Shown here: positions 50,943 to 64,000 of the stretch, piece by piece
Position numbering within the stretch: the stretch's first letter is position 1
Layout of the letters: each line of letters begins with the position of its first letter
Translations under genes and position numbers: made by a program
NCBI RefSeq assembly: GCF_002794255.1
Contig: NZ_PGGW01000058.1
Coordinates: 40,662-104,661, forward strand
DNA from: Streptomyces carminius
GTDB taxonomy: Bacteria; Actinomycetota; Actinomycetes; Streptomycetales; Streptomycetaceae
Reading direction: 5' to 3'
DNA length: 64,000 nucleotides
The notes under the pieces: generated by a model
Databases searched by the model: none
Told to the model about the DNA's origin: nothing
What the model saw: the letters and a program-made list of their open reading frames with translations, nothing else

Positions 50943-51928
50943 GATGGGTTCCTCTGCGGTGTGGCGTGCGGCGGGGTGGGTGGTGTGGCGCGGGACGCGG
51001 CGGTGGGCGGGGCGAACGCGGCGGGCGGTTCCGGCGGGCTCTCCGGGCCGGGAGCGGGAGCGGGGCCGGGAGCGGGGCCGAGCCGGTCCGTCTCGGACCG
51101 CAGTTCGCGCAGCAGCCGGAGCCGCGGCGCCTCCCTCAGCAGGAAGAAGTGGCCGCCCGGCAGGTGCCGGCGCAGGAACGAGCCCGTGGTGTACGCGCGC
51201 CACGCCTCCACCTCGCCGGGGCCGGCGAGGGGGTCGTCGGATGCCGAGAAGGCGGTCATCGGGCAGCCGAGCGGGCCGCGCGGCCGCCACCGGTAGGTGT
51301 CGCAGACGGTGAGGTCGGCGCGGAGCACCGGCAGCCGGCGCTCCAGGTAGGCGTCGCCGACGCCGCCGGGGTCCGCGCCGTCCGGGCCGCCGAGGCCGCC
51401 GAGGTCCCGGACGAAGCGCCGCAGTCCGTCGTCGGCGAGGGCGTGGTCCGCCCGGTCGCCGTACAGGTGCGGCGCCCGGCTGCCGGAGACGAACAGGTGC
51501 CGGGGACCGGGCTCGCCCCGCTCGCGCAGCGCGCAGGCCACCTCGTAGGCCAGCAGGGCGCCCATGCTGTGCCCGAACAGCGCGTAGCCGCCGGGCCCCC
51601 CGGTGATGCCGTGCGCGGTCAGCGCGGTGGCGAGGTCGGCGGCCAGCGGCGCCATCCGGGTGTACGGCGCCTCGTGCAGCCGCAGCCCCCGGCCCGGCAG
51701 CAGCACCGGCACGACCCGGACGCGGTCGCCGAGGTGCCCGTCCCAGCCGCGGTACGCCGACGGCGTGCCGCCCGCGTACGGGAGGCAGACCAGCCGCGGC
51801 CGGACGGCGTCCGGCGCGGCGGCGGCCGGTGCCGCCGTCGCCGTCGCCGTCGCCGCCCGCCCGGCTCCGGGCGGGCCGGCCGGCGGGAACCAGGGGCCCG
51901 CCCCGGCGGGTGCCTCAGCGCTTGACAT
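50930..51928 (-). CDS. redJ: RedJ, type II thioesterase
   Basis: A 332-residue alpha/beta hydrolase. The catalytic serine is Ser121 in GHSMG, with Asp (SASDDPL) and His (PGGHFFLL) downstream. Type II thioesterases release stalled acyl chains from carrier proteins; RedJ is held to do so in prodiginine synthesis. The core is of family size, but the N-terminus has an Ala/Thr-rich and the C-terminus a Pro-rich low-complexity extension. ATG 51928 overlaps the redK stop by 14 bases; the stop overlaps redI by 13. Confidence 0.9.
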   Translation of the reverse strand: MSSAEAPAGAGPWFPPAGPPGAGRAATATATAAPAAAAPDAVRPRLVCLPYAGGTPSAYRGWDGHLGDRVRVVPVLLPGRGLRLHEAPYTRMAPLAADLATALTAHGITGGPGGYALFGHSMGALLAYEVACALRERGEPGPRHLFVSGSRAPHLYGDRADHALADDGLRRFVRDLGGLGGPDGADPGGVGDAYLERRLPVLRADLTVCDTYRWRPRGPLGCPMTAFSASDDPLAGPGEVEAWRAYTTGSFLRRHLPGGHFFLLREAPRLRLLRELRSETDRLGPAPGPAPAPGPESPPEPPAAFAPPTAASRATPPTPPHATPQRNPSWTY

Positions 51929-53060
51929 GCCTGCGCCCCTCGGGGGTGTCCAGCCAGGCCAGGGTGCGGCGCATGCCCTCCTCGAAGTCCACCTCGCTCT
52001 TCATCCCGAAGTCCTCGCGCGCCCGGTCGGCGGGGTAGGACTGGTCGCGGTCGAGGAGGTGGACGGCGTGCCGGGTGAGGACCGGCCGCGCGGAGAGGCG
52101 CAGCGCGCCGTAGAGCTTCTCGGAGACGACCGCCACGGTGGTCGCCACCGGGGTGGGCAGGCTCAGCCGCGGCGGGCGGGTGCCCAGCCCGCGGGCGAGG
52201 GCCCCGACGTACTCGCGCCAGGTGGTGAGGTCCGGATCGCGCAGGTTGTACGCCCGCCCGGCGGTCACCGGGGAGGTGCAGGCGTCGATCATCGCGTCGG
52301 CCGCGTTGTCCGCGTACAGCAGCCCGGCCGGTGCCCGGCCCTGGCGGACGTGGACCATCTGCCCGCTCAGCAGCAGGTTCGCGATCTCGATCACGAAGTC
52401 CTTGCTGCCGGGCCCGTAGACCGACACCGGGCGGACGACGGTCACCGGTACGCCGGTGCGGCAGGACGCCTCCCGCACCGCGCGCTCGCCGAGGATCTTG
52501 CTGCGGTTGTAGGGCAGCCCGATGTCCCGCAGCGGGGCGCTCTCGTCGCAGGGCCGCGCCGGGTACCCGTAGACGTCGGTGGTGCTGACGTGCAGGACGC
52601 GCTCCACGGTGCCCGCGTGGTGGGCGGCCTCGACGACGTTGCGGGCGGCGTCCTCGTTGACCCGCCGGAACCGCTCCCAGGGACCCCAGTCGGCGGACAC
52701 GCCCGCGCAGTTGTAGACGTACCGCACGCCCTCGGCGGCCCGGCGCACGTCGGCGGGATCGGTGAGGTCGCCGACGACGGTTTCGGGCCCGGGCTCGGTG
52801 CCGGCCAGACCGGTGAGGTCGCTCTCCGCGCGGACCAGGGCCCGGACCCGGTACCCGCGTCCGGTCAGCCGGCGGACCAGATGCCCGCCGAGGAAGCCGC
52901 TGGCGCCGGTCACCAGCACCTCGGGGCCCGGGGACCCCGAGGGGCCGGGGGCGGGGAAGGGGGAGGGAGAGGGGGAGGGGGAGGGGGAGGGGGAGGGGGA
53001 GGGAGAGGGGGAGGGAGAGGACGGGGACGGGGGTGTCGGAATGCTGCCGTTGGTCGCCAT
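51915..53060 (-). CDS. redK: RedK, NAD-dependent oxidoreductase (extended SDR)
   Basis: A 381-residue Rossmann protein: VLVTGASGFLGGHLVRRL near residues 48-65, an acidic block VVGDLTDPADV, the catalytic Y-x3-K in YNRSK and VRPVSVYGPGS. RedK is held to reduce the 4-keto-2-alkyl-dihydropyrrole made by RedL to 2-alkylpyrrole. Ahead of the core sits a Ser-Pro dipeptide run (about residues 13-36), encoded by a purine-only DNA tract at 52953-53021. The ATG at 53060 is 3 bp after redL. This N-terminal extension is probably dispensable for catalysis. Confidence 0.88.
   Translation of the reverse strand: MATNGSIPTPPSPSSPSPSPSPSPSPSPSPSPSPFPAPGPSGSPGPEVLVTGASGFLGGHLVRRLTGRGYRVRALVRAESDLTGLAGTEPGPETVVGDLTDPADVRRAAEGVRYVYNCAGVSADWGPWERFRRVNEDAARNVVEAAHHAGTVERVLHVSTTDVYGYPARPCDESAPLRDIGLPYNRSKILGERAVREASCRTGVPVTVVRPVSVYGPGSKDFVIEIANLLLSGQMVHVRQGRAPAGLLYADNAADAMIDACTSPVTAGRAYNLRDPDLTTWREYVGALARGLGTRPPRLSLPTPVATTVAVVSEKLYGALRLSARPVLTRHAVHLLDRDQSYPADRAREDFGMKSEVDFEEGMRRTLAWLDTPEGRRHVKR
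52953..53021 (+). repeat. 69-base homopurine tract with GGGGGA repeats inside redK
   Basis: The plus strand has only G and A for 69 bases, with runs of three to six G separated by single A residues. On the minus strand it codes for Ser-Pro repeats. It can in principle form G-quadruplex or triplex structures and may slip in replication. Confidence 0.85.
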
Positions 53061-53063
53061 GTG

Positions 53064-59930
<6,867 letters not shown>

Positions 59931-59941
59931 GTGCGTCTCCG

Positions 59942-61675
59942 TCACTTGCCGGTCAGGGCCCGCGGGCGCCGGCCCGCCGCGGCCGCGTCGGCGGCCTCGT
60001 CGGCCAGTCGGCGGTAGTCGGTCTTGCCGTTGGCGTTGTGCGGCAGCTCGGCCAGGCGCACGGCGGTACGCGGGAGCATGTAGGGCGGCAGGTGGCGGGC
60101 GCAGTGCCGCTTGAGGGCGAGCAGGCCGGGCGCGTCGGCGCCGTCGCGGACGGTGTAGTAGAGGGCGATCCGCGGGTCGTCGCCCCCGGCGACCACGGCC
60201 GCCGCGGTCTCGACCGCCGGGTGCCGCAGCGCCGCGGCCTCGATCTCGCCCAGTTCGACGCGGTAGCCGGAGAGCTTGACCATGCGGTCCCGGCGCCCCC
60301 GGTAGACCAGCCCACCGTCCTCCCGGCTCACCAGGTCGCCGGTGGCGTGGCGGCCCAGGGGGTGCCCGGCGGCGGCCGACTCCGCCTCGCGCCGCCAGTA
60401 GCCGGGGGTGACGCAGTCGCCCTCGACGACCAGCTCGCCGATCGCCCCGGGCCCCTCGGCGGGACGGCCGTCCTCACCGGTGACCGTGAGCCGCGCGCCG
60501 GGCAGCGGCCCGCCGATCGGCACCGGCCGGTCGTCCGCGAGGTCCCCGGGGCGGACCCGGTGGTAGGTGCAGACGTTGGTCTCGGTCGGGCCGTAGAGGT
60601 TGTAGAGGGAGGTCCCGGCGGGCAGCAGCGCCGCCAGGGCGCGCAGTTGCGGCACGGGGAAGACCTCGCCCGCGAAGAGCACATGGCGCAGGGTGCGGGC
60701 GGTTGCGGGGGTGAGCGCGCCGGAGACGGTCAGCAGGTTGAGCACCGAGGGCACCGAGTACCAGACGGTGACGCCGTGCTCGCGGACGCCCGCGGCCAGG
60801 GCCGCCACGTCGCGCGTCCGGTCGTCGGGGACGATCCACACCGCGGCGCCGGACGACAGCCCGGCGAACAGGTCGAAGGTGCTCAGGTCGAAGTTGAACG
60901 ACGCGTGGTTGGCCAGGACGTCCCCGGGGCCGAGGGCGAACTCGGCGCGGGCCCAGCGGATGAAGGCCGCCAGGTTCCGGTAGGTGATCCGCACGCCCTT
61001 GGGGGTGCCGGTCGATCCCGAGGTGTAGAGGAGGGCGGCGAGGTCGTCGCGGCCGGCGGTGTGCCCGGCGGTGCGGTCGGTGAGGGCGGTGAGGGCGGTG
61101 AGGGCGTCCCAGGTGCGGACGGGTACCGGGACGGGTGCGGTCCCGCGCTCCGGCGCCGTACCGGCGGGCCCGGCGTCCGGCCCGGCGTCCGGGTCCGGGT
61201 CCGGGTCCGGGTCCGGGTCCACGAGGACGACCGCCCGGACCGACGCGGGCAGGCCCGCCCCGGCCAGCGGGCCCAGCCGGGCCCGGTCGGTGAACACCAC
61301 GGCCGGCTCGGCGTCCGCCAGGATGGTGCCCACCCGGTCCGGCGGCTGGCGGCCGTCCAGGGGCACGTACGCGCACCCGGCCCGCAGGGCGGCCAGGACG
61401 GCCCCGGCGTAGCGCGGCTGCTTGTCCGTCCAGACGGCGACGCGGTCACCGGGTACGGCGCCCAGCTCCGCCAGGGCGGCGGCGAGCGCCGCGACCTCCC
61501 CGGCGAGCTCCCCGTAGGTCACGGTCCGCTCGCCCACGAACGCCGGGCGGGCGGCCTGTCCGTCCGGCAGCCGCGCGGGGAGCCGGATCAGGGCCACGTC
61601 ATCGGGGTCGTCAAGTTCGCCGCCGGGTGCGTACACGCCGGGGCGGCCGGTCCGCTGCCTGGTCACCGGCCTCAC
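59942..61675 (-). CDS. redM: RedM, proline-type adenylating enzyme
   Basis: A 577-residue A domain. Core motifs: YTSGSTGTPKGV near residue 215-226, NLYGPTETNV near 358, ATGDLVSR near 442, YRGRRDRMVKLSGYRVE and the catalytic Lys in NANGKTDY near 550. It activates L-proline and transfers it to the carrier RedO, the first step of the pyrrole unit. The loop at about residues 152-162 carries a DPDPDP run encoded by GTCCGG repeats. GTG 61675 overlaps the redN stop by 4 bp; another GTG at 61666 is possible. Confidence 0.93.
   Translation of the reverse strand: MRPVTRQRTGRPGVYAPGGELDDPDDVALIRLPARLPDGQAARPAFVGERTVTYGELAGEVAALAAALAELGAVPGDRVAVWTDKQPRYAGAVLAALRAGCAYVPLDGRQPPDRVGTILADAEPAVVFTDRARLGPLAGAGLPASVRAVVLVDPDPDPDPDPDAGPDAGPAGTAPERGTAPVPVPVRTWDALTALTALTDRTAGHTAGRDDLAALLYTSGSTGTPKGVRITYRNLAAFIRWARAEFALGPGDVLANHASFNFDLSTFDLFAGLSSGAAVWIVPDDRTRDVAALAAGVREHGVTVWYSVPSVLNLLTVSGALTPATARTLRHVLFAGEVFPVPQLRALAALLPAGTSLYNLYGPTETNVCTYHRVRPGDLADDRPVPIGGPLPGARLTVTGEDGRPAEGPGAIGELVVEGDCVTPGYWRREAESAAAGHPLGRHATGDLVSREDGGLVYRGRRDRMVKLSGYRVELGEIEAAALRHPAVETAAAVVAGGDDPRIALYYTVRDGADAPGLLALKRHCARHLPPYMLPRTAVRLAELPHNANGKTDYRRLADEAADAAAAGRRPRALTGK
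61187..61220 (+). repeat. GTCCGG hexanucleotide repeat in redM
   Basis: Nearly six tandem copies of GTCCGG, coding on the minus strand for an Asp-Pro run within a surface loop of RedM. Confidence 0.75.
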
Positions 61676-63627
61676 CCCGCCGACGGCAGGACGCCGACCT
61701 CGCGGGCGGCGTCGACGAAGATCCCGGCCGCCTCCGCCAGGTCCTGCCGGGTGTGCTCGCAGGTGACGCTGACCCGCAGCCGGGCGTCGCCCAGCGGCAC
61801 CCCGGGGAAGACGACGGTCTGGCAGTACAGCCCGCGGGCGCGTACGGCCCGGCCCATCTCCATCGCGGCCCGCTCGTCGCCGACGACCACGGGGAGGATG
61901 GCGCTCCGGGTGTTCTCCAGGTCGAACCCGGCGTCGGTCAGCAGGCCGTGCAGCAGGCGGATGTTGTCCCACAGCCGCTCGATCCGCTCCGGCTCGGACT
62001 CGATCACGTCGATCGAGGCGATGAGCCCGGCCGCCACCCCGGCGGGGATGTTCGCGGCGAAGACGTAGGAGTTGGAGTAGTGGCGCAGGTACTCGACGAC
62101 CTCCTCCTCGCCGACGACGAAACCGCCCATGCCGGCGAGGGTCTTGCTCATGGTGCCGAGTTCGAGGTCCACCTCCCCCTTGAGACCGAAGTGCTCGGCC
62201 GTGCCGGAGCCGCGCCGGCCCAGCACCCCGGTGGCGTGGGCGTCGTCGATCATCACCCGCGCGCCGTACTCCCGGGCCAGGCGGACGATCTCGGGGAGGT
62301 CGCAGATGTCGCCGTGCATGCTGAACACGCCGTCGGCGACGATGAGCCTGCCCGTGGGCCGGTCCGCGCAGCGCGCCAGGACGCGCTCCAGGTCGGCCAT
62401 GTCGTTGTGCCGGTAGATCCGGCGCTCGGCGCCGGAGAGCTTGCCGCCGTCGAGGATGCTCATGTGGTTGAGCTTGTCGGTGATCAGCGTGTCGTAGCTC
62501 TTTACCAGCGCGGAGATGGCGCCGAGGTTGGCCGCGTAGCCGCCGGGATAGACGATGCAGGCCGGGCGCTGCTTGAAGGCGGCCAGCCGCCGCTCCAGCT
62601 CCTTGTGCAGGGTGTTGGTGCCGCCGATGAAGCGGGAGCCGGTGTGGGTGGCGCCGTAGGTGCGGGTGGCCTCGCAGATCGCCTCGACCACCTTCGGGTG
62701 GTTGGCCAGGCCCAGGTAGTTGTTGGAGGCGAACATCAGGAACTCGCGCTCGCGCCCGGTGAGTTCGTCGAAGATGACGGCCCGGTTCCCGCAGCGGGAG
62801 CGCAGCGGCATGCCGTACCAGTAGAGCCGGTCCCGCCTGCGCCGCCGCAGATAGGCGCCGAAGCTGCGGGTCTTGGCGAAGAGGTCGGGGTCGCGCTCCT
62901 CCATGAAGTCCTTCATGGAGCGGCTGTCCCAGGAGTCCTCGCCGTACGGCTCCGGCGGTACGGCGCCGGACTCCGCGCCGGACTCCGTACCGCTGTCCGC
63001 GCCGGGCTCCGGCCGGACGGGGACAGCCCCCGCGGTCCCGGTGAGGTGGGGACGGAGTTCCTCGGCCAGGGTCCGCAGGGTGGTCGCCGCCACGCCGCCC
63101 GCCACGTCCGCGGCCAGGCCGAGGGCGTCGGCGGTGTCGGCGACGATCGAGGTCAGCACCACGGAGTCGATGCCCAGTTCGCTCTCGAGGTCGGCGTCCG
63201 GCCCGAGCTGGTGCCGCTGGTACCGGGTGTGGTGCATGGCCTGGGCGACCAGGGTCTCCAGCAGGACGTCGCCGTCCGGGCCCGGCACGGCGTCCGGCGC
63301 GGTGCCCGACACGGCACCCGGCACGGCGTCGAGCGCCTCCTCGACCGCCTCGGCCAGTTCGCGGATCGTGGTCAGCCCGCCGGGCAGCGGCCCGGCGAGG
63401 GCGAAGTGCTCGCGCACCGTCTCCAGGATCGACTCGAAGACGACCGAGTCGATGCCCAGCTCGCCCTCGAAGTCGCTCTCCGGCAGCAGGTAGGACTCGT
63501 CGTACAGGGTGCGCGAGGCGATGATGTCCACCACCTGCCGGTGGACGTCCTTGGTCTCCCCGGCCGCGGTGCCTGCCGGGGTGCCGGCCGCCCGGTCCGC
63601 CGCGGTCTCCTCCGCCGTGTGCGTCAT
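61672..63627 (-). CDS. redN: RedN, ACP-ACP-oxoamine synthase
   Basis: A 651-residue protein with two carrier domains (Ser61 and Ser155, both GIDS) and a C-terminal PLP-dependent alpha-oxoamine synthase with Lys495 (TMSKTLAG) and the substrate-pocket segment SRFIGGTNTLH. RedN condenses the carrier-bound malonyl/pyrrole intermediate with serine to form the hydroxymethyl bipyrrole. The linker between carriers and synthase (about 205-240) is a low-complexity Gly/Glu/Ser run. ATG 63627 overlaps redO by 4 bp (ATGA), and its stop overlaps redM. Confidence 0.94.
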   Translation of the reverse strand: MTHTAEETAADRAAGTPAGTAAGETKDVHRQVVDIIASRTLYDESYLLPESDFEGELGIDSVVFESILETVREHFALAGPLPGGLTTIRELAEAVEEALDAVPGAVSGTAPDAVPGPDGDVLLETLVAQAMHHTRYQRHQLGPDADLESELGIDSVVLTSIVADTADALGLAADVAGGVAATTLRTLAEELRPHLTGTAGAVPVRPEPGADSGTESGAESGAVPPEPYGEDSWDSRSMKDFMEERDPDLFAKTRSFGAYLRRRRRDRLYWYGMPLRSRCGNRAVIFDELTGREREFLMFASNNYLGLANHPKVVEAICEATRTYGATHTGSRFIGGTNTLHKELERRLAAFKQRPACIVYPGGYAANLGAISALVKSYDTLITDKLNHMSILDGGKLSGAERRIYRHNDMADLERVLARCADRPTGRLIVADGVFSMHGDICDLPEIVRLAREYGARVMIDDAHATGVLGRRGSGTAEHFGLKGEVDLELGTMSKTLAGMGGFVVGEEEVVEYLRHYSNSYVFAANIPAGVAAGLIASIDVIESEPERIERLWDNIRLLHGLLTDAGFDLENTRSAILPVVVGDERAAMEMGRAVRARGLYCQTVVFPGVPLGDARLRVSVTCEHTRQDLAEAAGIFVDAAREVGVLPSAG

Positions 63628-63881
63628 CGGACGGCCCCCGCCTTCCGCAGGCGCTCGACGAGGCCGGTGATCGCCTCGACCGTCCGGAAGTTCGCCGGGG
63701 TGATCTCGTGCAGCGGCACGGTGACCCGGAACGTCTCCTGGAGGTAGTGCACGAGGTCGAAGATCCCGGCCGAGTCGACGATGTTGAGCTCGGTGATGGG
63801 GACCTGCGCGTCCAGCCCGTCGGCGTCGCCGTCCAGCCAGACGTCGGCGATGTGGTTGATGATGGACTGCTGAGTGCTCAT
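63624..63881 (-). CDS. redO: RedO, peptidyl carrier protein for proline
   Basis: An 85-residue carrier protein; Ser37 in NIVDSAGIF should carry the 4'-phosphopantetheine. RedM loads it with proline, and RedW (outside the window) oxidises the prolyl group to a pyrrole. ATG 63881 (MSTQQSI) has AGGAAG 6 bases upstream. An earlier ATG at 63917 overlaps the stop of the upstream gene and would add 12 residues, but lacks a binding site. Confidence 0.9.
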   Translation of the reverse strand: MSTQQSIINHIADVWLDGDADGLDAQVPITELNIVDSAGIFDLVHYLQETFRVTVPLHEITPANFRTVEAITGLVERLRKAGAVR

Positions 63882-63913
63882 GGGCTTCCTGGGCTCGGCC
63901 GCCGGGGCGGTGG

Positions 63914-64000
63914 TCATGAGGAGGTGGCGGGGGTGTCGGCGGAGGTGCCGGTGCGGCTGTCGATCAGCTCGGCGACGGCCGCGACGGTGTCGCCCGGGGA
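63914..64000 (-). CDS. C-terminal end of the next red gene (partial)
   Basis: Twenty-eight codons and a stop on the minus strand. PGDTVAAVAELIDSRTG looks like the last helix of an acyl carrier protein (a RedQ-type carrier is one candidate), but the piece is too short to be sure. The stop (TGA 63914-63916) overlaps the alternative ATG of redO by 4 bp. Confidence 0.5.
   Translation of the reverse strand, partial: SPGDTVAAVAELIDSRTGTSADTPATSS

Overview
The window is high-GC DNA with GTG and TTG starts, many 4-bp start/stop overlaps and several Streptomyces-type regulator families (XRE with DUF5753, DUF397, RsbW-like ATPases, a prim-pol-like protein). It comes from the chromosome of a Streptomyces or a very close relative. 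No rRNA, tRNA, CRISPR array, phage gene or transposase was recognised.

Left part (about 1-21 kb) is a conserved housekeeping block, mostly on the minus strand: a partial sensor kinase, a MidA/NDUFAF7-type methyltransferase coupled to a nuoD paralogue, two PH-domain membrane proteins on the plus strand, then a folate operon (folE, folP, an NTF2-like gene, folB, folK, DUF3180), ftsH, hpt, tilS, a zinc metalloprotease, dacB, and ppa on the plus strand, followed by a ThrE-type exporter. This order resembles what I recall of the S. coelicolor SCO3390-SCO3410 neighbourhood. An 87-bp tandem duplication lies between folP and the NTF2-like gene.

Middle part (about 21-44 kb) is accessory. It holds PadR, MFS and DinB genes, a WhiJ-like triad (XRE/DUF5753, ATPase, DUF397) sharing a perfect 15-bp site at two promoters, an ArsR/ABC exporter pair, a coupled three-gene operon (prim-pol-like, hypothetical, XRE/DUF5753), an XRE/TPR regulator, a flavoprotein, a TPR regulator remnant without its HTH, RidA, an MreB-like actin, DUF4184, SRPBCC, and a TetR plus ABC/FtsX transporter operon.

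Right part (about 44.9-64 kb, minus strand) is one arm of a prodiginine (red) antibiotic cluster, redO-redN-redM-redL-redK-redJ-redI-redH-redG-redF in transcription order, running off the right edge. RedM and RedO start the proline-derived pyrrole. RedN (ACP-ACP-aminotransferase-like) helps build the bipyrrole and RedI methylates it. RedL (fatty acyl ligase, carrier, KS, AT, carrier, oxoamine synthase) and RedK make the 2-alkylpyrrole. RedH joins the halves, RedG probably cyclises the chain, and RedJ is the editing thioesterase. A strong hairpin after redF probably marks the end of the operon. The cluster is a known family, but its place beside this housekeeping block, the dead extra carrier domain in RedL and the purine tract in redK deserve attention.
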